Shown: one piece after another, positions 28,917 to 37,221 of the stretch
Layout of the letters: every line of letters begins with the position of its first letter
Position numbering within the stretch: position 1 is the first letter of the stretch
Source: Arthrobacter sp. zg-Y20
Lineage (GTDB): Bacteria; Actinomycetota; Actinomycetes; Actinomycetales; Micrococcaceae
DNA length: 64,000 nt
Direction of reading: 5' to 3'
NCBI RefSeq assembly: GCF_030142075.1
Contig: NZ_CP126241.1
Location: forward strand, 930,001-994,000
Program-made: the position numbers and the translations under genes
Notes under the pieces: generated by a model
Database searches by the model: none
What the model saw: only the letters and a program-made list of their open reading frames with translations
Told to the model about the DNA's origin: nothing

Positions 28917-29999
28917 TTGAAGAATTTCCCGCGCAGCTTTAAGCGCAACGCAGGCGTCAGTGCCGCCATGCTCGGCGTTTCGGCGCTTCTGCTCTCCGGC
29001 TGCGGCGCGGCCCCCGAAGAAGAAGGCGGTTCCGCCGACGGGGCTACCGATTTCCTGGGCTGCATGGTTTCCGACTCCGGCGGATTCGATGACAACTCGT
29101 TCAACGAGTCTACCTACAACGGCATCATGAAGGCCAAGGAAGACCTGGACATCGAGGTCAAGACCGCCGAGTCCCAGTCCGAGACCGACTTCACCCCGAA
29201 CCTGGACAGCATGATCCAGGCCAACTGCGACATCACGGTTACCGTGGGCTTCCTGCTCGCTGATGCCACCAAGGAAGCAGCTGCCGCCAACCCGGACAGC
29301 CACTTCGCCATTGTCGATGACCAGTCCATCGAGGCTGACAACGTCAAGCCGATCATCTACGACACGGCCCAGGCCGCGTTCCTGGCCGGCTACGTTGCCG
29401 CAGGCACCTCCCAGACCGGAAAGGTCGCCACGTACGGCGGCCTGGACATCCCCACCGTGACCATCTTCATGGAGGGCTTCGAGCAGGGCGTGGAGTACTA
29501 CAACGAGCAGAACGGCAAGGACGTCCAGCTTCTCGGCATGGATTCCTTCACGGGCGGCTTCGACGACGTCTCCGCGGGCAAGACCACCACGCAGAACTTC
29601 CTGAACGAAGGCGCCGACGTCATCATGCCCGTCGCCGGTCCGGTTGGCGCCGGCACCATTGACGCCGTCGTGGCAGCCAACGCCGCCGGCAAGGACGCCA
29701 AGGTTGTATGGGTTGACTCCGATGGCTACGAGTCCGTCACCACGGGCAAGGAAGTTATCCTCACCTCCGTGATGAAGCTGATGGGCGAGGCCGTGGAAGA
29801 CGTCGTGAACAGCGACGTCAAGGGCGAGTTCGACAACAGCCCGTACGTGGGCACCCTCGAAAACGGCGGTGTCGCACTGGCTCCGTTCCACGATCAGGAA
29901 GCCAGCGTTCCGGACGACGTCAAGAAGGCCGTCGAAGACATCCAGGCCAAGATCATCTCCGGCGAAATCAAGGTCGAGTCCGCTTCGAGCCCGAAGTAA
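28917..29999 (+). CDS. BMP family nucleoside-binding lipoprotein
   Basis: 360 residues from TTG at 28917 with TGGAGG 5 nt upstream. Lipoprotein signal with lipobox LSGC (Cys at about 29), acidic linker, then a PnrA/BMP (Med) fold: GGFDDNSFNESTYNGI near the N-terminus, FLAGYVAAG, and VGPVGAGTIDAV-like segments that form the ligand cleft. These proteins bind purine nucleosides for an ABC importer, whose ATPase and two permeases follow. A hairpin at 30071-30111 separates it from the ATPase gene, which would allow the binding protein to be made in excess. Confidence 0.93.
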   Translation: MKNFPRSFKRNAGVSAAMLGVSALLLSGCGAAPEEEGGSADGATDFLGCMVSDSGGFDDNSFNESTYNGIMKAKEDLDIEVKTAESQSETDFTPNLDSMIQANCDITVTVGFLLADATKEAAAANPDSHFAIVDDQSIEADNVKPIIYDTAQAAFLAGYVAAGTSQTGKVATYGGLDIPTVTIFMEGFEQGVEYYNEQNGKDVQLLGMDSFTGGFDDVSAGKTTTQNFLNEGADVIMPVAGPVGAGTIDAVVAANAAGKDAKVVWVDSDGYESVTTGKEVILTSVMKLMGEAVEDVVNSDVKGEFDNSPYVGTLENGGVALAPFHDQEASVPDDVKKAVEDIQAKIISGEIKVESASSPK

Positions 30000-30070
30000 C
30001 AACGCGACCGTTATTACCAGCATTCGGGCCGTTGTCCGGATACTGGAAGCTCCGAATGCACCAAAACGAC

Positions 30071-30111
30071 CGCCGTCTTCCCGGCAGAATTGCATTGCCG
30101 GGAAGACGGCG
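30071..30111 (+). terminator. Intercistronic hairpin, probable partial terminator
   Basis: Perfect 16-bp stem (30071-30086 with 30096-30111), 9-nt loop, followed by TTTGTGCTGTTTT. Lies between the lipoprotein and ATPase genes of one operon. Confidence 0.8.
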
Positions 30112-30170
30112 TTTGTGCTGTTTTCGGTAGTGTTCCCCTTTATTTACCCAAAAACAGATTGGTTGGGGTT

Positions 30171-31715
30171 TTGAAACTCGAACTCAAGGGCATCACCAAG
30201 CGTTTCGGCGCGCTGGTCGCCAATGACCACATTGATTTGGTGGTCGAACCGGGGCAGGTCCACAGCCTGCTCGGCGAAAACGGTGCGGGCAAGTCAACAC
30301 TGATGAACGTGCTGTACGGCCTGTACGAGCCCACCGAGGGTGAAATCCTGGTGGACGGCCGCCCCGTCACCTTCAACGGTCCCGGTGACGCCATGGCCGC
30401 GGGCATCGGGATGGTGCACCAGCACTTTATGCTGGTGCCCGTCTTCACCGTGGCGGAAAACGTGGCCCTCGGCGACGAAAAGACCAAGTTCGCCGGCATG
30501 CTGAACCTTGAACAGACCCGGCGCCGCATCCGTGAAATCTCCAACCAGTACGGGTTCGACGTTGATCCCGATGCCGTGGTGGAGGACCTGCCCGTAGGTG
30601 TGCAGCAGCGGGTGGAAATCATCAAGGCACTGATCCGCGAGGCCCGGGTCCTGATCCTGGATGAACCGACGGCGGTACTGACGCCGCGTGAAACGGACGA
30701 ACTGCTCGGCATCATGCGCCAGCTGACCGAAGACGGAAAGTCTGTCGTCTTTATTTCGCACAAGCTTCGCGAAGTGAAGGCAGTATCCGACGTCATTACG
30801 GTGATCCGCCGCGGCAAGGTGGTCGGCTCCGCCGAGCCCACCGCTTCCACCACCGAACTGGCGTCCTTGATGGTCGGCCGGTCCGTGAGCCTGAACCTGA
30901 ACAAGGAAGCGGCCAAGCCCGGCGAGGAAACCTTTGTGGTGGACAACCTTACGGTTGCTTCCGCCAGCGGACCCGCGGTACTGGACTCGGTCAGCTTCGG
31001 CATCCGGCGGGGCGAGATCCTTGCCTTGGCCGGCGTCCAGGGCAACGGCCAGACCGAACTGACCGAAGCGATCATGGGTCTGCAGGAACACGTCTCGGGT
31101 TCCATCCGCCTCAACGGTGAGGAACTGGTGGGACGCAAAACCCGCGACATCATCAGCGCCGGCGTCGGGTTCGTGCCCGAAGACCGCAACGTGGACGGCC
31201 TGGTGGGAACCTTCTCCGTGGCCGAGAACCTGATCCTGAACCGTTACGATTCGGAGCCCTTTGCACGCGGGCTGTCCCTGCGTCCGGCCGTGATCGAGCA
31301 GAACGCGGCCGAAAAGATCACCGAGTTCGATATCCGCACGCAGTCTGCGGATGCGGCAGCCGGTACGCTTTCGGGCGGCAACCAGCAGAAGGTCGTGATG
31401 GCGCGGGAACTGTCCCGCCCGCTGCAGCTTTTCATCGCCTCCCAGCCGACCCGCGGCGTGGATGTGGGATCCATCGAGTTCCTGCACCGCCGTATCATTT
31501 CCGAGCGCGACGTCGGCACACCGGTGCTGATCGTGTCCACCGAACTAGATGAAGTCCTTGAACTGGCGGACCGGATTGCCGTGCTCTACGGCGGACGGCT
31601 GATGGGCATTGTCCCCGCCAACACCTCGCGTGACGTGCTGGGCCTGATGATGGCCGGCATGGACGCGGAAGAAGCAACAGCGCACCACACAGATTCCAAG
31701 GGAGGGGCCCAGTGA
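30171..31715 (+). CDS. Nucleoside ABC importer ATP-binding protein (double cassette)
   Basis: 514 residues from TTG at 30171 (no good ATG/GTG; the frame continues upstream into the hairpin). First cassette: [23 protein letters not shown]-loop, [21 protein letters not shown]. Second cassette: GVQGNGQTEL (degenerate P-loop), [25 protein letters not shown] where the usual Walker B Asp-Glu is replaced by Ser-Gln, a feature common in this family. Powers nucleoside uptake with the next two permeases; overlaps the first of them (GTGA). Confidence 0.92.
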   Translation: MKLELKGITKRFGALVANDHIDLVVEPGQVHSLLGENGAGKSTLMNVLYGLYEPTEGEILVDGRPVTFNGPGDAMAAGIGMVHQHFMLVPVFTVAENVALGDEKTKFAGMLNLEQTRRRIREISNQYGFDVDPDAVVEDLPVGVQQRVEIIKALIREARVLILDEPTAVLTPRETDELLGIMRQLTEDGKSVVFISHKLREVKAVSDVITVIRRGKVVGSAEPTASTTELASLMVGRSVSLNLNKEAAKPGEETFVVDNLTVASASGPAVLDSVSFGIRRGEILALAGVQGNGQTELTEAIMGLQEHVSGSIRLNGEELVGRKTRDIISAGVGFVPEDRNVDGLVGTFSVAENLILNRYDSEPFARGLSLRPAVIEQNAAEKITEFDIRTQSADAAAGTLSGGNQQKVVMARELSRPLQLFIASQPTRGVDVGSIEFLHRRIISERDVGTPVLIVSTELDEVLELADRIAVLYGGRLMGIVPANTSRDVLGLMMAGMDAEEATAHHTDSKGGAQ

Positions 31716-33073
31716 GCCCGGAGGATTCCACCACGCAGGACCCGCCGGGAGGCAGCAGCACAGACGCTGCCGTGTCCGCCCGGCTCGAAGCGGCGGCGGA
31801 CACACCCGCCACGGCGGCAACACCACCCACCGTCCCGGCGAAGTCCCCGCGGGGCGACGACGGCGCAGCGCAGCAGTCGACCCTGCGGCGGGTGCTGTCC
31901 TCCCATGCCGTGGTCTCGGTTCTGTCCGTGCTGCTGGCACTGGTGGTGGGCGGCATCCTGATTGCCGCCACCGATGAGGAGGTGGGCGCCGCGGCGTCGT
32001 ACTTCTTCTCCCGGCCCACGGACCTGCTTGCGGCGGCCTGGTCGGCTGCCTCGGGCGCCTATGTTGCCCTGTTCCAGGGCTCGGTCCTGAACTTCGAGGC
32101 AGAAACAACAGCCCGGTTCTTCTACCCGCTCACCCAGACCCTCACCGTGGCAACACCGCTGATCCTGGCCGGACTCGGCGTCGCCGTCGCTTTCCGGACG
32201 GGCCTGTTCAACATCGGTGCTCAGGGTCAGATCCTCATCGGCGCGGCCATGGCCGCCTGGGTGGGGTTCACCTTCCACCTGCCCGTTGGCCTGCACCTGC
32301 TGCTGGTCATTGTGGCCGGTATGCTCGGCGGGGCCATTTGGGCCGGTATCGCCGGTGCGCTGAAGGCCAAAACGGGCGCACACGAAGTGATCGTCACCAT
32401 CATGCTCAACTACGTGGCAATCAACCTGGTGCTGTTCCTGCTCAGCACGCCCGCTTTCCAGCGCCCCGGCTCCTCTAACCCGATCAGCCCCCAGCTGGAT
32501 AAGAACGCCATGTTCCCGCCGCTGCTGGGTGCCGGGTTCCGCCTGCACTGGGGTTTTGTCCTGGCTGTCCTGGCCACCGTGTTCATCTGGTGGCTGATGA
32601 ACCGCTCCACGGTGGGCTTTGAGCTCAAGGCTGTGGGCGCCAATCCGTCTGCTGCCCGCAACGCCGGCATCAGCACCACCAAGGGCTACATCATTGTGAT
32701 GCTCATTGCCGGTGCACTCTCCGGCCTGGCCGGCGTGGCACAGGTTTCCGGCACCGAGAAGGTACTGACCTCCGGCGTCGCCGCCAGCTTCGGCTTTGAT
32801 GCCATCACCGTTGCCCTGCTGGGCCGCTCCAGCCCCTGGGGAACCTTCGCAGCCGGCGTGCTGTTCGGCGCCTTCCGGGCCGGCGGCGTGAACATGCAGA
32901 CCAACACCGGAACCAGCATCGACATTGTCCTGGTGGTGCAGTCCCTGATCGTCCTGTTCATTGCGGCCCCGCCGCTGGTACGGTCCCTGTTCCGCATCCC
33001 CGCACCCGGAGCGTTCAAGACCTCCGGCAAGCGCATGACCCCCAAAACCGAGTCCGCCGGAGGCGCAGCATGA
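31712..33073 (+). CDS. Nucleoside ABC importer permease 1
   Basis: 453 residues from GTG at 31712, overlapping the ATPase stop (GTGA). A long Ser/Thr/Ala-rich cytoplasmic N-terminus (about 65 residues) precedes nine to ten membrane spans. BPD_transp_2 features: FRTGLFNIGAQGQILIGAAMAAWVG, GAHEVIVTIMLNYVAI, and KAVGANPSAARNAGI (EAA-like loop). Pairs with permease 2 in a heterodimer. Confidence 0.92.
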   Translation: MSPEDSTTQDPPGGSSTDAAVSARLEAAADTPATAATPPTVPAKSPRGDDGAAQQSTLRRVLSSHAVVSVLSVLLALVVGGILIAATDEEVGAAASYFFSRPTDLLAAAWSAASGAYVALFQGSVLNFEAETTARFFYPLTQTLTVATPLILAGLGVAVAFRTGLFNIGAQGQILIGAAMAAWVGFTFHLPVGLHLLLVIVAGMLGGAIWAGIAGALKAKTGAHEVIVTIMLNYVAINLVLFLLSTPAFQRPGSSNPISPQLDKNAMFPPLLGAGFRLHWGFVLAVLATVFIWWLMNRSTVGFELKAVGANPSAARNAGISTTKGYIIVMLIAGALSGLAGVAQVSGTEKVLTSGVAASFGFDAITVALLGRSSPWGTFAAGVLFGAFRAGGVNMQTNTGTSIDIVLVVQSLIVLFIAAPPLVRSLFRIPAPGAFKTSGKRMTPKTESAGGAA

Positions 33074-34356
33074 GTACCGCAACAACGCTCCCGGCCCCCG
33101 GGACGGCTGCCGTCGCAACCGTCCGCAGCTGGAAGACCCCCATCATCCTGATTGTCCTGGCGCTGCTGGGACTGGCCGTCTTCGCCCTCGGCGCTCCGTC
33201 CACTGACGTGACGTTCCGGCTTTCCGATCCAGGGGAAGCCATCGTGCTCCCCTCGGTGGTGGTTTCCGCGCCCCTGGTGGGCTGGCTTACGGCCGTAGTG
33301 ATGATCGCCGCCGCTGCATGGGCCTTTATGCTCACCCGCCGCGGAGACCGGGTGCCGGTATGGCTGGTCGCCGTCTTCGGCCTGGCTTTCGTCATCGGCT
33401 TCCTGACCTGGGTGGTGGGCAGTGCAGACACCCCCAACGTTGCCCTGTACGGCCTGCTCGCAGGCTCCTTCGCCCTGTCCATCCCGCTGATCTTCGGTTC
33501 GCTCTCCGGCGTGCTGTGCGAACGCTCCGGCGTGGTGAACATTGCCATTGAAGGCCAGTTGCTCTTCGGCGCCTTCGCTGCCGCCGTGGCGGGATCACTC
33601 TCCGGCAGTGCCTTCGTGGGGCTCTTCGCCGCTGCCGTGGCGGGTGCCCTGGTATCGCTGGTGCTGGCAGTGTTCAGCATCAAGTACCTGGTCAACCAGG
33701 TCATTGTGGGCGTGGTGCTCAACGTGCTCGTTTCGGGCCTCACGGGCTTCCTGTTCTCCACGCTGCTGTCCTCGGACGCGGCCAAGTGGAACAGCCCGCC
33801 GTCGCTGCCGCCCATCCGGATCCCGCTGCTGGCGGATATTCCGATCATCGGGCCGATCCTGTTCAACCAGTCGATCGTCGGCTACCTCATGTACATCGCC
33901 CTGGCCGCTGTCTACTTCGGTCTGTTCCACTCCAAGTGGGGCCTGCGGACCCGGGCCGTTGGGGAGCACCCCAAGGCGGCTGACACCCTGGGTGTCAACG
34001 TGAACCGCACGCGCTTCCTGAACGTGCTGCTGGCCGGAGTCGTCGCCGGCGTCGGTGGCGCCTTCTTCACCCTGGTCTCGGTCTCCGCCTTCAACCGCGA
34101 TATGACCGGCGGGCAGGGCTACATTGCGCTGGCCGCCCTCATCCTGGGCCGCTGGAACCCGCTCGGCGCCCTGCTGGCGGCCCTGCTGTTCGGCTTCGCC
34201 ACCAACCTGCAGTACGTCCTGAGCCTGCTGGGGACCTCGGTTCCCAACCAGTTCCTGGCGATGCTGCCCTACGTGGTGACGATCTTCGCCGTGGCCGGTG
34301 TGGTGGGCAAGTCCCGGGCACCCGCGGCCAGCGGCGTGCCGTACGTCAAGGAATAA
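33070..34356 (+). CDS. Nucleoside ABC importer permease 2
   Basis: 428 residues, starting within the stop of permease 1 (ATGA). About nine spans with LCERSGVVNIAIEGQLLFGAFAAA, VNQVIVGVVLNVLVSGLTGFLF and RAVGEHPKAADTLGVNVNR, the standard loop of this permease family. It is followed by a hairpin and then by nucleoside catabolic genes, which fixes the importer's substrate class. Confidence 0.92.
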   Translation: MSTATTLPAPGTAAVATVRSWKTPIILIVLALLGLAVFALGAPSTDVTFRLSDPGEAIVLPSVVVSAPLVGWLTAVVMIAAAAWAFMLTRRGDRVPVWLVAVFGLAFVIGFLTWVVGSADTPNVALYGLLAGSFALSIPLIFGSLSGVLCERSGVVNIAIEGQLLFGAFAAAVAGSLSGSAFVGLFAAAVAGALVSLVLAVFSIKYLVNQVIVGVVLNVLVSGLTGFLFSTLLSSDAAKWNSPPSLPPIRIPLLADIPIIGPILFNQSIVGYLMYIALAAVYFGLFHSKWGLRTRAVGEHPKAADTLGVNVNRTRFLNVLLAGVVAGVGGAFFTLVSVSAFNRDMTGGQGYIALAALILGRWNPLGALLAALLFGFATNLQYVLSLLGTSVPNQFLAMLPYVVTIFAVAGVVGKSRAPAASGVPYVKE

Positions 34357-34367
34357 GAAACAAAAGA

Positions 34368-34393
34368 GGCGGGCGGTCTGCGGGCCGCCCGCC
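34368..34393 (+). terminator. Hairpin between permease 2 and cdd
   Basis: Perfect 9-bp GC-rich stem (34368-34376 with 34385-34393) and 8-nt loop without a T-tract; may reduce but not stop read-through into cdd-deoA. Confidence 0.5.
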
Positions 34394-34410
34394 ACTAGCT
34401 AGGACCTGTT

Positions 34411-34836
34411 ATGACCACTGAAGACCCCCTGGGCACGGACGTGAACTGGGATGCGCTGCTGGATGCCGCCCGTGCGGCGCTGGCCCATGCCTACGTGCCC
34501 TACTCCCAATACCCGGTGGGCGCTGCTGCGCTTACCGACGACGGCCGGATTGTTTCCGGCTGCAATGTTGAAAATGCCTCGTACGGGCTGACCCTGTGTG
34601 CGGAATGTTCCTTGATCAGCCAGCTGCGCATGACCGGGGGAGGACGCCTTACGGCGTTTGCCTGCGTTGACGGCTCCGGGGCGGTCCTGATGCCCTGCGG
34701 ACGGTGCCGGCAGCTGCTCTATGAATTCCGGGCGCCGGGCATGGCACTGATGACAGTAAGCGGCATCCGCAGCATGGACGAAGTCCTGCCGGATGCTTTT
34801 GGACCGCAGCACCTGGGAGGCCAGCATGAACAGTAA
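34411..34836 (+). CDS. cdd: Cytidine deaminase
   Basis: 141 residues, the usual size of the tetrameric enzyme. Zinc site: CAEC (Cys-Ala-Glu, catalytic Glu) at about 68-71 in GLTLCAECSLIS, and PCGRCRQLLYEF at about 95. It converts (deoxy)cytidine to (deoxy)uridine, the first step after import. Overlaps deoA by 11 bp, so the two are coupled. Confidence 0.95.
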   Translation: MTTEDPLGTDVNWDALLDAARAALAHAYVPYSQYPVGAAALTDDGRIVSGCNVENASYGLTLCAECSLISQLRMTGGGRLTAFACVDGSGAVLMPCGRCRQLLYEFRAPGMALMTVSGIRSMDEVLPDAFGPQHLGGQHEQ

Positions 34837-36115
34837 CAACTTCGACGCCGTAGATATCATTCGCACCAAACGGGACCGCGGGGTGCTTTCAGCCGAACAG
34901 ATCGACTGGACCATTGACGCGTACACCCGCGGAACCATTGCCGATGAGCAGATGGCCGCGCTGAACATGGCGATCCTGCTCAACGGCATGAACCGGGAAG
35001 AGATTTTCCGCTGGACCGCGGCCATGATCGCCTCCGGGGAACGGATGGACTTCTCCTCCCTGGGCAAGCCCACCGCCGATAAGCACTCCACCGGCGGCGT
35101 GGGGGACAAGATCACCCTTCCGCTGGCGCCGCTGGTTGCCGTGTTCGGCGTGGCCGTTCCGCAGCTCTCCGGCCGCGGTCTGGGCCACACCGGCGGCACG
35201 CTGGACAAGCTCGAGGCGATCCCCGGCTGGCAGGCATCGCTGAGCAACGGCGCCCTGATGAACCAGCTGCGCGACGTCGGCGCCGTCATCTGCGCTGCCG
35301 GCGCCGGCCTGGCCCCTGCGGACAAGAAGCTCTACTCACTGCGCGATGTCACCGGAACCGTGGAAGCCATTCCGCTGATTGCATCCTCGATCATGAGCAA
35401 GAAGATCGCCGAAGGCACCGACTCGCTGGTGCTGGACGTCAAGGTGGGCTCGGGCGCCTTTATGAAGGACGAAGCCATGGCCCGCGAACTGGCCGAGACC
35501 ATGGTGGCCCTGGGCAAGGACGCCGGGGTCAATACGGTGGCCCTGCTCACCGACATGTCCACGCCGCTGGGGCTCACAGCCGGAAACGCCATTGAGGTTC
35601 AGGAGTCCGTGGACGTCCTGGCCGGCGGCGGCCCGGAGGATGTGGTGGAACTGACCATCCGCCTCGCCGAGGAGATGCTCAGTGCCGCCGGAGTGCACGA
35701 CGCCGATCCCGCCGCCGCACTGCGCGACGGCCGGGCCATGGACGTCTGGCGGAAGATGATCAGCGCCCAGGGCGGGGATCCGGATGCGAAGCTGCCCGTC
35801 GCGAAGGAATCCGAGACCGTCTACGCTCCGGCCGACGGCGTGCTGGTGGAACTGGACGCGCTCTCCGTTGGCGTAGCCGCGTGGCGGCTGGGCGCAGGCC
35901 GGGCACGAAAGGAAGACGTGGTCCAGGCCGGTGCCGGCGTGGTGATGCACGCCAAGCCCGGTGCTGTGGTCCGTGCCGGCGAGCCGCTGATGACGCTGCT
36001 GACCGACACTCCGGAGAAGTTCGACCGGGCTAAGGAAGCGCTGGCGGACGCCGTCGTTATTGCGCCGGAAGGCTCCCGCCCGGCGCGCAAGCTGATCCTG
36101 GACCGGATCAGCTAG
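34826..36115 (+). CDS. deoA: Thymidine phosphorylase
   Basis: 429 residues from ATG at 34826, with GGGAGG just upstream inside cdd. Motifs: KPTADKHSTGGVGDKITLPLAPLVA (phosphate and substrate loop), QLSGRGLGHTGGTLDKLEAIPG, and VKVGSGAFMK. It cleaves thymidine or deoxyuridine with phosphate to base and deoxyribose-1-phosphate, feeding carbon catabolism. Last gene before the repeat array. Confidence 0.95.
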   Translation: MNSNNFDAVDIIRTKRDRGVLSAEQIDWTIDAYTRGTIADEQMAALNMAILLNGMNREEIFRWTAAMIASGERMDFSSLGKPTADKHSTGGVGDKITLPLAPLVAVFGVAVPQLSGRGLGHTGGTLDKLEAIPGWQASLSNGALMNQLRDVGAVICAAGAGLAPADKKLYSLRDVTGTVEAIPLIASSIMSKKIAEGTDSLVLDVKVGSGAFMKDEAMARELAETMVALGKDAGVNTVALLTDMSTPLGLTAGNAIEVQESVDVLAGGGPEDVVELTIRLAEEMLSAAGVHDADPAAALRDGRAMDVWRKMISAQGGDPDAKLPVAKESETVYAPADGVLVELDALSVGVAAWRLGAGRARKEDVVQAGAGVVMHAKPGAVVRAGEPLMTLLTDTPEKFDRAKEALADAVVIAPEGSRPARKLILDRIS

Positions 36116-36214
36116 TTTCCCCGGGCCCTGTGGGGCCCTGTGGGGCCCTCGCGGGGCCCGGAACGGCGGCAACGAAATTTCCTGCTCGCAGAGCTCGCAG
36201 AAAATATTAAAGCG

Positions 36215-36397
36215 GCCTTCCTCCGGGCCCCGCGTGGGCCGGCCTTCCTCCGGGCCCGGCGTGGGCCCGCCTTCCTCCGGGCCCCGCGTGGGCCCGCCCC
36301 TCCGGACCCCGCGTGGGCCCGCCTTCCTCCGGGCCCCGCGTGGGCCCGCCCCTCCGGACCCCGCGTGGGCCCGCCCCTCCGGACCCCGCGTGGGCCC
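36215..36397. repeat. Tandem array of seven units of two types (27 bp and 25 bp)
   Basis: Type A (27 bp) begins GCCTTCCTCCGGGCC and type B (25 bp) begins GCCCCTCCGGACCCC; both end CGCGTGGGCC(C/G). Order is A-A-A-B-A-B-B at 36215, 36242, 36269, 36296, 36321, 36348 and 36373. Copies are near identical (one change in the second unit; the first ends in G). The array contains many GGGCCC palindromes. Function unknown. Confidence 0.9.
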
Positions 36398-36422
36398 GCG
36401 GCTCACCAGTTCCAGCCTCTAA

Positions 36423-36453
36423 CAGTGCCCGCGGCGGTTCGCCGCGGGCACTG
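36423..36453. terminator. Perfect hairpin downstream of the repeat array
   Basis: 14-bp perfect stem (36423-36436 with 36440-36453) with a 3-nt loop and no T-tract; could end transcription from deoA or simply be structural. Confidence 0.5.
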
Positions 36454-36512
36454 GCGCGTCCGTGGCATGCTTGTAAGGGACGCCGGACAGTCAACCCAAG
36501 GAGCGGCAACTG

Positions 36513-37202
36513 TTGGAGATTTTTAGTGCCACGGTGGATAACATCAACGCCTTCATCCTCTCCTCTGCGGGGTCGCCATGGGTCTATGTGGGGCTTTTCG
36601 CCTGTTGCCTGATCGACGGGTTTTTCCCGCCGGTGCCCAGCGAATCCCTGGTGGTGGCATTGGCCTCGCTGGCCGCCGGCGGTGCCGGGGCGAACATCTG
36701 GCTGGTCATCCCGGCAGCGGCGCTGGGCGCTTTCCTGGGGGACAACCTGGCGTACCTGATTGGACGCTGGATCGGCACCGAACGCTTCGGCTGGATGCGC
36801 CGGCCCAAAATGCGGAAGTCCTTCGCCTGGGCCCGATACGAGCTGGACAAGCGCTCCGTGTCCCTGATCCTCGTGGCACGCTTCATCCCCGTAGGCCGGG
36901 TAGTAGTTAACCTCACTGCCGGCGCCACCGGATTCCCTCGGCGCCGCTTCGTGACGTTGACCGGCATTTCGGGTGTTGTATGGGCCGCCTACAGCGTCGC
37001 CATTGGAGCCATCGCGGGTGCATGGTTCGACGAACACCACCTGCTGGGCGTCGTCGTAGGGGTCTGCGGGGCGCTGGTCCTGGGCCTGATTGTGGACCGG
37101 CTCATCAGCATGGTCCGAGGCAAGACCCCGGCTGCCGTCCCTCCCGGCAAGGACGGCTTCTCCGCCGCGGGAGAAGACGAAAAGACGCAGAAGGCCGCCT
37201 GA
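36513..37202 (+). CDS. DedA family membrane protein
   Basis: 229 residues from TTG at 36513, with AAGGAG upstream. DedA/SNARE-associated motifs: the re-entrant-loop sequence LIDGFFPPVPSESLVV at about 33-48, LGDNLAYLIGRWIG, and FIPVGRVVVNLTAGATG (F-x-R-x3-R-type signature). Four to five spans and a charged C-terminal tail. Relatives flip or transport undecaprenyl phosphate and phospholipids; the specific role here is not known. Confidence 0.9.
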   Translation: MEIFSATVDNINAFILSSAGSPWVYVGLFACCLIDGFFPPVPSESLVVALASLAAGGAGANIWLVIPAAALGAFLGDNLAYLIGRWIGTERFGWMRRPKMRKSFAWARYELDKRSVSLILVARFIPVGRVVVNLTAGATGFPRRRFVTLTGISGVVWAAYSVAIGAIAGAWFDEHHLLGVVVGVCGALVLGLIVDRLISMVRGKTPAAVPPGKDGFSAAGEDEKTQKAA

Positions 37203-37209
37203 AACCCCG

Positions 37210-37215
37210 TAGAGT
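37210..37215 (+). promoter_or_regulatory. -10 box of the adenosine deaminase gene (leaderless)
   Basis: TAGAGT ends 6 nt before the GTG at 37222, placing the transcript start at or next to the start codon. Confidence 0.5.
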
Positions 37216-37221
37216 GACCGT

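Larger units (their letters stand above)
36116..36512. other. Gene-free interval with repeats between deoA and the DedA gene
   Basis: 397 bp. It begins with short GGGGCCCT repeats at 36124-36150, has a short AT-rich patch (AAAATATTAAAG, 36200-36212), then the tandem array (36215-36397), then a perfect hairpin (36423-36453). Open frames cross it on both strands, but their proteins are pure repeat translations and are not credible genes. Confidence 0.7.

Noticed and set aside
31400-31470. Degenerate Walker B (ASQPTRG) in the second ABC cassette
   Set aside because: Seen throughout the nucleoside/BMP importer ATPases; not a broken gene.
34600-34640. Cytidine deaminase with Cys-Ala-Glu instead of His-Ala-Glu
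   Set aside because: CAE is the normal zinc ligand set of tetrameric cytidine deaminases.
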